DNA from: Lachnospiraceae bacterium
Lineage (GTDB): Bacteria > Bacillota > Clostridia > Lachnospirales > Lachnospiraceae
Assembly (NCBI GenBank): GCA_009774245.1
Contig: VSNM01000027.1
Coordinates: 1-64,000 of the forward strand
Direction of reading: 5' to 3'
Length of the DNA stretch: 64,000 nucleotides
Shown: positions 54,695-63,182 of the stretch, piece by piece
How positions within the stretch are numbered: position 1 is the first letter of the stretch
Layout of the letters: the number at the start of each line of letters is the position of its first letter
The notes under the pieces: generated by a model
What the model saw: the letters and a program-made list of their open reading frames with translations, nothing else
Database searches by the model: none
What the model was told of the DNA's origin: nothing
Position numbers and translations under genes: made by a program

Positions 54695-54958
54695 TTAATC
54701 GATCGTGTACGGCATCAGCGCGATATGACGTGCTCTCTTGATCGCCACAGTGAGCGCTCTCTGATGCTTCGCGCAGTTTCCTGTGATACGTCTCGGAAGA
54801 ATCTTGCCTCTCTCAGACACATATCTCTTTAACTTCGCTGTATCCTTATAATCAATCACATTGTCCTTGCCGCAAAATACGCAAACTTTTTTTCTTCTAC
54901 GGATTCCGCCTCTTCTCTTCATTGGAGAATCAGCTTTTTCAGTTTTATTAAAAGCCAT
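54695..54958 (-). CDS. rpsR: 30S ribosomal protein S18
   Basis: 87 residues. KKVCVFCGKDNVIDYKDTAKL and ISERGKILPRRITGNCAKHQ-like segments are diagnostic; the CxxC-type cysteines make this the zinc-binding form. It is last in rpsF-ssb-rpsR. Confidence 0.95.
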   Translation of the reverse strand: MAFNKTEKADSPMKRRGGIRRRKKVCVFCGKDNVIDYKDTAKLKRYVSERGKILPRRITGNCAKHQRALTVAIKRARHIALMPYTID

Positions 54959-55016
54959 GATAAAGCCCCCTATTCTTTCAAACTTCTTTCAAACTCTAAT
55001 ACGTTAAAAACAGATC

Positions 55017-55490
55017 TTAGTTAAACGGCAACTCCTCATCGATTCCGTCCGGAATATTCATGAAGCCGTCGCCTGCTGCCATCGGCGCCGCCGGCTGACT
55101 GCTCCCTCCTCCGAAGTTATTTCCATAATTATTGTTTCCGTAACCTCCATCGGAGTTACTGCTGCTATTTTTGCTCTCAGCAAATTCCTGATCTTCAACA
55201 ACTACATCTGTGGTGTAAACTTTCACACCGTCCTTATTGGTATAACTGCCTGTCTGAATACGGCCAGTGACAGCAATCTTGGTTCCCTTGCGGAGATATC
55301 TCTCGGCAAACTCACCGGACTTGCCAAACGCGACACATGAGATAAAATCCGCTGTGTTCTCGTCATTGTTACGATTAAATCTCCTGTCAACAGCAAGCGT
55401 GTACCTTGCAACTGCCATCTGGTTCTCGCCCTGTGTGTATCTCACCTCGGGGTCCCTGGTTAAACGTCCCATCAAAATTACTTTATTCAT
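55017..55490 (-). CDS. ssb: Single-stranded DNA-binding protein
   Basis: 157 residues. The OB-fold domain (1-110) has MNKVILMGRLTRDPEVRYTQ and RRFNRNNDENTADFI, followed by a Gly/Asn-rich linker and the acidic tip DGIDEELPFN that binds partner proteins. The middle gene of the ribosomal operon. Confidence 0.95.
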   Translation of the reverse strand: MNKVILMGRLTRDPEVRYTQGENQMAVARYTLAVDRRFNRNNDENTADFISCVAFGKSGEFAERYLRKGTKIAVTGRIQTGSYTNKDGVKVYTTDVVVEDQEFAESKNSSSNSDGGYGNNNYGNNFGGGSSQPAAPMAAGDGFMNIPDGIDEELPFN

Positions 55491-55563
55491 ATATAATAAC
55501 TCTCCATTGAACGCCCTGCCCTGTTTGATTCAGGCTTATTTCATCTCTGTGCAGGCGCGCACT

Positions 55564-55854
55564 CTATTTCTCGTCCTGTCTAACGCACAAATATCTGACA
55601 ACGTTCTCCATGAGACGGATTCTTGACTCGACCTCCGCCGGAACAGTCGCCTCGCCATCAAACTGAATGAAATAATAGAAAGCTTCCCTCATCTTGCGTA
55701 CTTCGTATGCAAGTCTCTTCTTGCCCCACTCATCCACGTTTGTGATCGTACCGCCATGTCTGGTAATCATATTCTTTACCTTCTCGATGGTAGCTGCTCT
55801 CTCATCGTCCTCAAGCTTTGCGCTGACAACAACGGCTAATTCATACTTGTTCAT
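55564..55854 (-). CDS. rpsF: 30S ribosomal protein S6
   Basis: 96 residues. MNKYELAVVVSAKLEDDERA, WGKKRLAYEVRKMREAFYYF and the end ENVVRYLCVRQDE are typical. An AGGAGG site precedes the ATG. The first gene of rpsF-ssb-rpsR; S6 binds S18 in the small subunit. Confidence 0.95.
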   Translation of the reverse strand: MNKYELAVVVSAKLEDDERAATIEKVKNMITRHGGTITNVDEWGKKRLAYEVRKMREAFYYFIQFDGEATVPAEVESRIRLMENVVRYLCVRQDEK

Positions 55855-55982
55855 TTTGTTACCTCCTTTTGGTCTCTGGCCTCCTCCCGAAGAAGAAGCA
55901 AGGATTTATATATCACAGTGGTTTATGATACTATATTTTGCCACAATTTGCAAGTCGTTTTTTCAAAATTTTATGAATTTTT

Positions 55983-56122
55983 GTTACAGTTCAGCCTAGG
56001 ACTTTGCACTACGCTGCAAAGTCCGTAAGAACACGTAACGGTTGCGATGCATCAAGCCAACCGTGAAGCGGTTTTTGCATGGCTTGATGCCTGTAACAGG
56101 AAGCCGAAGGCTGAACTGTTAC
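55983..56122. mobile_element. Family A non-autonomous element, copy A6
   Basis: 140 bp with ends GTTACAGTTCAGCC and GGCTGAACTGTTAC. It is flanked by the exact 8-bp duplication GAATTTTT. Inside are GACTTTGCA/TGCAAAGTC and GCATCAAGCC/GGCTTGATGC palindromes. Its right end supplies the stop codon of the DUF951 gene. Confidence 0.88.
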
Positions 56123-56307
56123 GAATTTTTCCTGATGCCCTTTGTGCTCTTCTCAACCTGGCGCCTCGGAAGCATCACCTGATGCCCGCAGCCTGCACAT
56201 TTCAGCCGGAAATCCGCCCCCACGCGCAGAATCTCCCACTCCGCGCTGCCGCAGGGGTGCGGCTTTTTCAATTTGACGATATCGCCCACTTCATATTCAT
56301 ATCCCAT
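56119..56307 (-). CDS. DUF951 family protein
   Basis: 62 residues from an ATG at 56307. YEVGDIVKLKKPHPCGSAEW and CAGCGHQVMLPRRQVEK are the family signature with a CxxC pair. It is common near rpsF/engD in Firmicutes and has no known function; a nucleic-acid or ribosome-associated role is often assumed. The last codons and stop overlap element A6, so the natural C-terminus may have been altered. Confidence 0.85.
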   Translation of the reverse strand: MGYEYEVGDIVKLKKPHPCGSAEWEILRVGADFRLKCAGCGHQVMLPRRQVEKSTKGIRKNS

Positions 56308-56339
56308 AACACATCTCACTTTTCATACACACTCTAAAA

Positions 56340-57077
56340 CTAAGACTCCTGATCATGCAGGTCAATCTGGGAGAATACTTCACCGATGCTCCCTGTGATA
56401 ACCAGGTTTGCCATCGTATCTCTCTGTGTCGGCGTCTTGTTGATCAGGACAAGCCTGTTTCCCTGATAGTAGTCGATCAGTCCCGCCGCCGGATACACGG
56501 CCAGCGACGTGCCACCGATGATCAGCATATCCGCCTCGCTGATGACACGCACCGCCTCCTGCAGTGTGTGCTGGTCAAGTCCCTCCTCGTACAATACCAC
56601 ATCGGGTTTGATTCTGCCCCCGCACGCACAGGTCGGAACACCCGTGCTGTCCACGATCTCCTCCACAGCGTGAAATTTGTGGCATTTTTCACAGTAATTG
56701 CGCAGAACGCTGCCGTGGAGCTCCAGCACCTTTTTGCTGCCCGCCGCCTGATGCAGCCCGTCGATGTTCTGCGTCACGACTGCGGTGAGCTTTCCCTGCG
56801 CCTCAAGCTTTGCCAGCGTCTTGTGCGCGGTGTTTGGCTTCGCGTCGAGGCAGAGCATCTTATCGCGGTAAAACCGGAAAAATTCCTCCGGTCTTTTCAT
56901 GTAAAATGTGTGGCTCAGTATCGTCTCCGGCGGATAGTCGTATTTCTGGTTATAGAGTCCGTCGACGCTTCGAAAGTCAGGGATTCCGCTCTCGGTGGAC
57001 ACGCCCGCTCCCCCGAAAAAGACGATCCTGCTGCTCTCGTCGATCATTTTCTGCAATGCTTCGATTTCCTTACTCAT
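56340..57077 (-). CDS. NAD-dependent protein deacylase, Sir2 family
   Basis: 245 residues. GAGVSTESGIPDFRS (NAD binding), TQNIDGLHQAAGS, catalytic His in LHGS, and zinc Cys pairs (CEKC...CACG) are intact, followed by IIGGTSLAVYPAAGL. It removes acyl groups from lysine using NAD. It has a GGAGG site and is a single gene. The mixed sequence fits class U/III bacterial sirtuins. Confidence 0.94.
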   Translation of the reverse strand: MSKEIEALQKMIDESSRIVFFGGAGVSTESGIPDFRSVDGLYNQKYDYPPETILSHTFYMKRPEEFFRFYRDKMLCLDAKPNTAHKTLAKLEAQGKLTAVVTQNIDGLHQAAGSKKVLELHGSVLRNYCEKCHKFHAVEEIVDSTGVPTCACGGRIKPDVVLYEEGLDQHTLQEAVRVISEADMLIIGGTSLAVYPAAGLIDYYQGNRLVLINKTPTQRDTMANLVITGSIGEVFSQIDLHDQES

Positions 57078-57105
57078 ATCTGTTCCCTCCTGTATTCATT
57101 TTAAT

Positions 57106-57273
57106 GCTAGTACTCCATCCAGTTAGAAATTGGAGTATGGGGCTGCATGTTTCGTGCCAGTGCTAGGCAAAATTTCGACGGCGATGCGGTGGCATCGTCT
57201 AGAAATTTTAACGACGCAATGGTGCGGAACAGGTAGTCCCAGACTTCAATTTCTAGCCGGATGGAGTACTAGC
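57106..57273. mobile_element. Family C palindromic element
   Basis: 168 bp with terminal inverted repeats beginning GCTAGTACTCCATCC; similarity of the two arms extends over about 50 bases. No coding frame and no evident target duplication. A piece like its right arm lies at the 3' end of znuA (about 36684-36712). Confidence 0.6.
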
Positions 57274-57276
57274 CTC

Positions 57277-58446
57277 CTACCACATCTTAAAGGATATATT
57301 TAAATCCACATTGTTCGGGATTCCGTCCACCTTCCCTTTCTCCGTATACTGCCAGCAGCTCACGTCGTATGGCATATACATATAATCGTCGTAAAACGCG
57401 TACCATTTTTCATAGTCGTTGAGCCTTGTCATATCAAGCAGCCTTGTAAAGCAGACAACATTTCCATAAATCATCGGTGTGTAGCCCGCTGCCCTGATGG
57501 CATCACAGAAAGCGATCGTGATGTCCGTGCGCTGTTCCTGTGTGAGCTGGTCCGCGCGCCCCTTGCCTCCGGAGATGCGCTCCACGTCAAACACCACCGG
57601 ACAGGACACATCATACCCGGCCAGGTGCTCGACCACGAAAGCGGCCTCCTCCTGCGCCTCCTCGACCGTGACAGCCTGCGTGAAAAAGTACACGCCTGCT
57701 CCGACGCCCGCCTCGTTGGCGCCCTTTATATTTGCATCATAATAATCATCCAGCACGATCTTGCCAGACTCATATCCCCGCAGCCCTAACCGGATAAAGG
57801 CGTACTCAATGCCCTCCTCCCTGACAGCGTTCCAGTTGATATTGCCCTGATATTTTGACACATCGATGCCCTTGTGTGACGTGACTGTACCATTCTCCAC
57901 ATACTGCATCAGCCCCTCTGGTGTCTTCTCAAAGTTCTCATCGAGAAGGCTGTGCTTTGCCACCCCGTCCAGCACCGGCGCAAACACATATTCATTTTCA
58001 AAGCTGTAGATCAGATTTTCCGGAAAAAATGACCGGAGCATCTTGAGCGGACTGCCGTCCTCCCCCGTCACGAGCTCCTTCATCCTGTCCTTGATGGACT
58101 GCTCTACTTCGGCCTCCTTCGACTGCATCAGCTCCGCGATGCCCGCATCATCCAGATTAAGCGCAGTATCCTGCCCTGCCGCCGCAACCTCTGCGCTGCT
58201 TTCCGCATCCTGCCCGTCCATGCCCGGCTCCGGATTGCCGGATGTGCCATCCTCCACGCCCACCGACAGCGCAGGAAGCGCCTGGTCCGCAAGCAACTGT
58301 TCCCTCTCCCCCTGAAGGCGGCCTACCTCCTTGACCTCCCTCACATACAGCGCTCCCATGACTCCCGCAAAGGTCAGTGCGATGATCGTCGTGATGAGCA
58401 ATAAGATAATGATAATATGTAACGTCCTGATTCGCTTTGTCTGCAT
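57277..58446 (-). CDS. Membrane-anchored GH25 lysozyme (muramidase)
   Basis: About 389 residues from an ATG at 58446 with GGAGG 5 bases upstream. A membrane helix (about 8-30) is followed by a coiled stalk and then the GH25 domain (about 195-389). The domain shows GIDVSKYQGNINW, AFIRLGLRGY, the catalytic Asp/Glu pair in PVVFDVE, and SCWQYTEKG near the end. It would cleave peptidoglycan on the outer face of the membrane. Single gene. Confidence 0.9.
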   Translation of the reverse strand: MQTKRIRTLHIIIILLLITTIIALTFAGVMGALYVREVKEVGRLQGEREQLLADQALPALSVGVEDGTSGNPEPGMDGQDAESSAEVAAAGQDTALNLDDAGIAELMQSKEAEVEQSIKDRMKELVTGEDGSPLKMLRSFFPENLIYSFENEYVFAPVLDGVAKHSLLDENFEKTPEGLMQYVENGTVTSHKGIDVSKYQGNINWNAVREEGIEYAFIRLGLRGYESGKIVLDDYYDANIKGANEAGVGAGVYFFTQAVTVEEAQEEAAFVVEHLAGYDVSCPVVFDVERISGGKGRADQLTQEQRTDITIAFCDAIRAAGYTPMIYGNVVCFTRLLDMTRLNDYEKWYAFYDDYMYMPYDVSCWQYTEKGKVDGIPNNVDLNISFKMW

Positions 58447-58535
58447 CTTCCCCTCCAATACTCCGACATTCTTCTTTTCATTCCCTACTCTTACAGTCTA
58501 CACTATCCGTTGAAGATATGCAAGAAAGCATTTAT

Positions 58536-58606
58536 CCTAAGGAACTGTAAAAAAATAACTTTGCAGTTTACTTGTCTTGCTAAAGTTATTTTTTTACAAT
58601 TCCTAA
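58536..58606. repeat. Family D hairpin repeat, copy 2
   Basis: Inverted arms AGGAACTGTAAAAAAATAAC and the near-complement ending in ACAATTCCT around a 17-base loop. It is related to 12512-12560. It lies between divergent genes. Confidence 0.55.
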
Positions 58607-58718
58607 AAAGACTTGACATTGTCGTAACGTCAAGCTTTATAATAAATACTGATAAATTTTTATAGGCATGCCCTCCGCAATGAAAAGCGAAGGAAATAAA
58701 ATACGGAGTTATAGAACG

Positions 58719-59387
58719 ATGGCATCATGGATTATTCATCTGAGAGCTGCACAGCAGCTCTATCAAAAATTACAGATCAAACCAACAGACGCGTTTGTGC
58801 TCGGAAATATCGCGCCCGACAGCGGCGTCCCCACGGCGGACGGCTCCGGCTTTGTGCCGGACGCGGAAATCTCCCACTTTCGCTCCCTTGATGAGAACGG
58901 CATCAAAAATATACACGAAGATCGCTTTATCGCCCGATACTTTACGCTGGAGCAGCGTCAGTCCTACTCAGATCAGGAATACGCATTTTTTCTCGGCTAC
59001 CTGACGCATCTGCTCACGGACAAAATATGGGCTGAAAAGATCGTGTACGCTGCCAAGGAACAGCAGAGCGCGCTCTTTGCGTCCGACCGGGCACTGTTCT
59101 GGCAGACGATCAAGCGGGACTGGTACGACATGGATTTTATGTACCTGAAAGCCAATCCTGACTTTGAGGCATTCCGCGTATACCGCGATAACCCCGATGT
59201 CAGAAACACGTACCTGGATTTCTTTTCAGAAACCGCCTTTGAGGAGCGCAGACATTTTATCCTGGACTTTTACACGAATGGCGCTGCAAATGTTGTCTGG
59301 CGTGACACGTACCTGTCCATGGAAGAACTGGATTGTTTTGTTGCGTCCGCAGCTGACAGAATCGCGCATTATATCCAATGTCTGTGA
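58719..59387 (+). CDS. Zinc-dependent phospholipase C-like protein
   Basis: 222 residues from an ATG at 58719 (an upstream ATG at 58668 lacks a ribosome site). The pattern WIIHLRAAQQL, VLGNIAPDSGVP, FFLGYLTHLLTDKIW and the late HYIQCL, with spaced His and Asp, matches the Zn_dep_PLPC family. In clostridia these are mostly intracellular proteins of unknown substrate. No signal peptide is seen. Single gene with a weak GGAG site. Confidence 0.8.
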   Translation: MASWIIHLRAAQQLYQKLQIKPTDAFVLGNIAPDSGVPTADGSGFVPDAEISHFRSLDENGIKNIHEDRFIARYFTLEQRQSYSDQEYAFFLGYLTHLLTDKIWAEKIVYAAKEQQSALFASDRALFWQTIKRDWYDMDFMYLKANPDFEAFRVYRDNPDVRNTYLDFFSETAFEERRHFILDFYTNGAANVVWRDTYLSMEELDCFVASAADRIAHYIQCL

Positions 59388-59412
59388 CTTTGAACTTTCC
59401 ATTTCCGCACTT

Positions 59413-60596
59413 TCACAGCTCTGCCCACCGCTGCCTGCGGACTGCATACGCGCAGAGCACAATGCCACAGACCAGCAGTACAAACGCCAGTACGACTTCC
59501 ATGCCACAGAATCCCCATACTGGCGCATTCTGCCACAGCTTCCTGAAATAAAAGGAACCGTCCATCAGCCAGCTTCCCGCCATGGCGCCCAGGACGACAA
59601 ACAGCGGCAGCGCCTTTAACAACATGGGGATATAATTCGCGCTGTACTACGACAAAAAGACCGTCAGAAGCGCAGCCGCCATCGACAGTGACACGATCAG
59701 CGCCGCCAACGCGAGCAGGTACATCCCATACGTCCAGTCAAACCACGGCGTCGCGCCGCTCCAGAGGCTTTCCAGTCCAAAATCTTTAAAAATCAAGGGA
59801 TTCTGCCGCAAAAAAGGAATCCCGTACAGAATTATGTTTCCCATCGTGACGACAAAAGCCGCCAGATAACCACCTATGGTAAAATCGCCCCATGTCAGAA
59901 ACGGACGTTTATGCAGCATATCTGTCAGATAATTAAAACGGCTGGACACACTGTCTCCCCATATCCCGCTGTAATCCCACAGACTAAAATAAAAGAGCAA
60001 TGTCATGCCGACTACGAAAACATACATCGCCTCAGCCGACAGCATCGCCGCTGCGAGTTTCTTCCTCCACAGCCGCCGTCCAATAGGACTTGCGCACACT
60101 ATCCCCTCCGTGCGGTTGAGCTGCTCATACCCCATCAGATACAAAACAATGAGCATCGCGCAGATACTACTCTCCGCAAGCATGGCACGCATCAGTGTCC
60201 CAAAGAGAAACTGATGCGACTCATATGTGGCATTTCCCGCATAATGATCCAGCGCGCCCCGCTCTGTGCCAGGTGCTCCACCCTTGGCTGCAGCAGACTG
60301 TATTTTCTCTGAATCCAGTCGACGGCCGTAGGCGACTCCTTCACAATCTCCACATAAAATGCCGCCAGCGCTCCTGTATCATATCCCACAAAAATATTTT
60401 CCGGCGCATTCATGACTTCATTGCCGCACCGCATTTTTATTAAATTTTTTTCTATACCATTTTCTAAAAGAAAATAGCCCCGGATATCGTCATTCCCCAA
60501 AATGAGCCGCCCGTTCAGCGCAAGGCTTAACACGATAAACACCCACAGCGCCGGAATACAGAACGTTTTTTTCATCTCATACGCTATCAGTTCCAC
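59413..60596 (-). pseudogene. ABC-2 transporter permease with frameshift and nonsense mutation
   Basis: Reading from 60596, a normal start MELIAYEMKKTFCIPALWVF continues to VEHLAQSGA. There the frame must shift (about 60250) to reach ALDHYAGNATYESHQFLFGTL and the following membrane helices. At 59647-59649 a TAG interrupts the same frame, after which YSANYIPMLLKALPLFVVL runs to 59413. The repaired protein would be about 390 residues with six helices. Two independent lesions and the broken ATPase next door show loss of function. Confidence 0.8.
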
Positions 60597-60633
60597 ATCA
60601 AACTCCCCTGTAATTATCCGATATCCTTTTTTC

Positions 60634-60804
60634 GTAACAGTTCAACCTTTGGCTTTCTGTTATGGCATCAAGCCATGCAAAATCGCTTCGCGATGTCAAA
60701 GCCATGTACCATGGCTTGATGCATCTCAACCACTATGTTTTCTTACGTGGCTTGTAAAGCCATAATTTGCAGCGTAGTGCAAAGTCCTAAACCGAACTAT
60801 AACT
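60634..60804. mobile_element. Family A non-autonomous element, copy A7
   Basis: 171 bp; the left end GTAACAGTTCAACC is intact, the right end is degenerate (CGAACTATAAC). Flanks CTTTTTTC/TTTTCTTC agree at 6 of 8 bases. It contains the CATCAAGCCATGCAAAA core and the GCTTGTAAAGC palindrome shared with A3. Confidence 0.75.
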
Positions 60805-61382
60805 TTTCTTCAAATAACGATGAACACAGCCTGCCACCGTTTAGATTTCTTCCAGGTGCATAAATCGCAAGAAACGCATCCTCCAGGGACGGCGCGACAG
60901 CGATACCGTTTTCAGGAGGCATTTCAGATAAAATGCGCAGTACCGTTCCATTTTCCCCCTGCCCCTCGCTGAGCACATGCTGATGCGGTCCGCGCGGCGC
61001 ATCTGCCGGAACCTGAAATATTTTCCCACGAAAACGCCTGCAGATCTGTGCGGGTGTGTCGCAGCAAAGCAGCCTGTGATCACGCAACATCACAATATGC
61101 CCCGCAATCGTCTCTATGTCAGACACAATATGCGTGGACAAGATGACGATCCTGTCCTCCGAAAGCGAGTGAATCAGGCTCCGAAAGCGTACCCGCTCCC
61201 CCGGATCCAGCCCCGCCGTCGGTTCGTCCAGGATCAGCAGCCGCGGATGCATCCTCCTTATTGCCCGTCTGTCGATACGCGAAGCGGTAGATCTCGTCAT
61301 AATAAGCACGAATCAGGCAGTCCGCAGCCTCCCGCGAGCCCCTGCGCTGGATCTGGCGAATCCATTTTTGTTCATTGTCCAC
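60797..61382 (-). pseudogene. Sigma-factor/ABC-ATPase deletion chimera
   Basis: From 61382 the frame starts MDNEQKWIRQIQRRGSREAA and YDEIYRFAYRQTGNKEDA, the beginning of an ECF-type sigma-70 factor. At about 61250 it meets, in another frame, RRMHPRLLILDEPTAGLDP and LSTHIVSDIETIAGHIV, the second half of an ABC ATPase that runs to 60797. Sigma regions 2-4, any anti-sigma gene and the ATPase Walker A part are gone. The deletion joined two neighbouring genes out of frame. Confidence 0.8.
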
Positions 61383-61553
61383 GCCCCCACCTCCCCTGTT
61401 TCATCCTGCGAAATTCATTAGAATTAGAAACTGAAATCATATCTTTCGACATATTCTTCTTATATATTCGAATATTAAACCCAGTTCGTTGCAGCATTTT
61501 AAAAAATTTTTAATAATATTATTTGGGCTCTACCATTTATGCCCATTTCATTG

Positions 61554-61736
61554 TATAATAGGTCGGTATCAATATAAAGATGATTAGGGTGTCAAAAGGT
61601 CTGAATTTCCCTTGCAGGCTAATTTTCCCAATCTTGCACCACAATCTTGAAAAAATTATCTCTGCAATGAAAATTGACCTTTTGACACCCTAATCATAAA
61701 GATATTGCAAATAAAAATGAAAAGAGGAACTATGAT
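61554..61736 (+). promoter_or_regulatory. Upstream region of the cyclophilin gene, interrupted by family B element
   Basis: A perfect TATAAT lies at 61554-61559 with only a weak -35 hexamer. The family B element sits between it and the ribosome site AAGAGGAA, so it would be transcribed as part of the leader. The remainder of 61383-61553 is AT-rich with no gene seen. Confidence 0.45.
61580..61697. mobile_element. Family B non-autonomous element, copy B2
   Basis: 118 bp with ends TGATTAGGGTGTCAAAAGG and complement, opposite in orientation to B1 and with a shortened middle. TAAAGA occurs directly outside both ends, consistent with a target duplication. Confidence 0.8.
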
Positions 61737-62258
61737 ATGGCACAGAATCCAATTGTCACGATTGAAATGAAAAATGGTGATCTCATCAAGGCAGAACTTT
61801 ATCCCGAGATCGCCCCAAATACGGTCAATAACTTTATCAGCCTGATAAACAAGGGCTTCTACAATGGCCTCATCTTCCACAGGGTGATCAACGGCTTCAT
61901 GATACAGGGCGGCTGTCCCGAAGGCACCGGAACAGGCGATCCCGGTTACTCGATTGCCGGGGAATTTGCACAGAATGGATTTGCGAATGAATTGAAACAC
62001 ACGCCCGGCGTGCTCTCGATGGCAAGAAGTATGATGCCTGACTCCGCCGGAAGCCAGTTCTTCATCATGCACAAGACAAGCCCCCATTTGGACGGCGCTT
62101 ATGCGGCGTTTGGGAAAGTGATAAAAGGGTTGGATATCGTGGACAAGATCGCGACCACGAACACCGATTATTCCGACAGACCGCTCGAAGATCAGGTGAT
62201 GAAGAGCGTTACGGTCGATACGTATGGGGTGGAGTATCCCGAACCGGAGCGATGCTGA
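61737..62258 (+). CDS. Peptidyl-prolyl cis-trans isomerase, cyclophilin type
   Basis: 173 residues, no signal peptide. FHRVINGFMIQGGCPEGTGTG and SAGSQFFIMHKTSPHLDGAYAAFG contain the active-site Arg, Phe, Met and Gln of cyclophilins. It assists protein folding in the cytoplasm. AAGAGGAA upstream of the ATG; its leader contains element B2. Confidence 0.94.
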   Translation: MAQNPIVTIEMKNGDLIKAELYPEIAPNTVNNFISLINKGFYNGLIFHRVINGFMIQGGCPEGTGTGDPGYSIAGEFAQNGFANELKHTPGVLSMARSMMPDSAGSQFFIMHKTSPHLDGAYAAFGKVIKGLDIVDKIATTNTDYSDRPLEDQVMKSVTVDTYGVEYPEPERC

Positions 62259-62295
62259 TGCATCGCTCATAAAATTATATTTGGAGTAACAGGAT

Positions 62296-62625
62296 ATGGA
62301 AAAACGGAGTTTGTCTATAAAGCGTTTATCAGTTATACTGCGCGTGATGCACAATTTGTCAGGCAGCTGACACTATTCAGAGGCCGGGGAACATGTCGAG
62401 GAAGGCTTGAAAAAAAATTTAAATGAATCCGAATGGCTGATTTTAGTCTGCTCACCCTATATCAATGACTATAAGGATATGCATATTCAACAGATAATAA
62501 ATGCCTTTACGCTATCAATTGCCTGAACGCAGAAGTCGTATCAAAGATAGAGGCGCATTGATAAGGAACATGAAACACTTTTGCTGGACAGGCGGCTGCA
62601 TTTCTTTTCTGACAGAATCCGCTGA
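62296..62625 (+). pseudogene. TIR-domain protein remnant
   Basis: An ATG with GGAG 9 bases upstream should read METK-like into EFVYKAFISYTARDAQFVRQL but needs one more A in an A-run. Later EHVEEGLKKNLNESEWLILV followed by CSPY lies in another frame, and IDKEHETLLLDRRLHFFSDRI closes it. FISYTARDAQF and EWLILVCSP are hallmarks of bacterial TIR domains. At least two frameshifts and missing central segments show it is broken. Immediately upstream of the two-helix membrane protein. Confidence 0.7.
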
Positions 62626-62649
62626 GACCACGCTGTTAAGGAGGCACCT

Positions 62650-63051
62650 ATGGAAGAACCAAAAATAAGACACCTGGAAATGATACAGGAAGTGATAAGC
62701 AGAATGGCAAACAATTCTTTTGCCTTAAAGGGCTGGACCGTCACTCTGGTCGCCGGAATATTTACATTGTCAGGAGACGCTATTGGAACAAATTTCTGGT
62801 TTTTGTTTATTCCGATTATCATATTCTGGGGACTGGATGCTTTTTATTTATCAAAAGAGCGCTCTTACAGGGCATTATATAAGCACGTATCGGGGTTAAA
62901 CCCAGATCAGATTGATTTTAATATGGACACTATCTCTTTTTCCGGTATCAAAAAAAATAAATTATGGAGTTGCCTGATATCTCCAACAGAACTGTTTTTT
63001 TATCTCCCGTTATCTGCCTTGTCGGGAATCATTATTTTCATTATTACCTGA
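62650..63051 (+). CDS. Two-part membrane protein next to the TIR remnant
   Basis: 133 residues with AAGGAGG 5 bases upstream. It starts MEEPKIRHLEMIQEVISRMA and has two closely spaced helices (about 27-64) and a third at 113-132. Similar uncharacterised proteins with a start like HLEMIQ and a GWTVTLVAG helix are frequent beside TIR- or nuclease-type genes. A role in a defence pair is inferred, not shown. It still appears intact although the TIR gene is not. Confidence 0.6.
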   Translation: MEEPKIRHLEMIQEVISRMANNSFALKGWTVTLVAGIFTLSGDAIGTNFWFLFIPIIIFWGLDAFYLSKERSYRALYKHVSGLNPDQIDFNMDTISFSGIKKNKLWSCLISPTELFFYLPLSALSGIIIFIIT

Positions 63052-63182
63052 TTAATGAATGGCTGTGAATTGTATAAAAATCCACAGCCATCTCAACAGC
63101 CGTTCCGCTATCATCCATGTAGGATTGTCGAACTCATCGCTGCCACATTCTTTATTATTAAATCGTTTCATATTTCCACAAA

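Noticed and set aside
56355..57104. Open frame of 249 codons antisense to the Sir2 gene
   Set aside because: The sirtuin frame carries every catalytic motif; the antisense frame has no recognisable domain or ribosome site.
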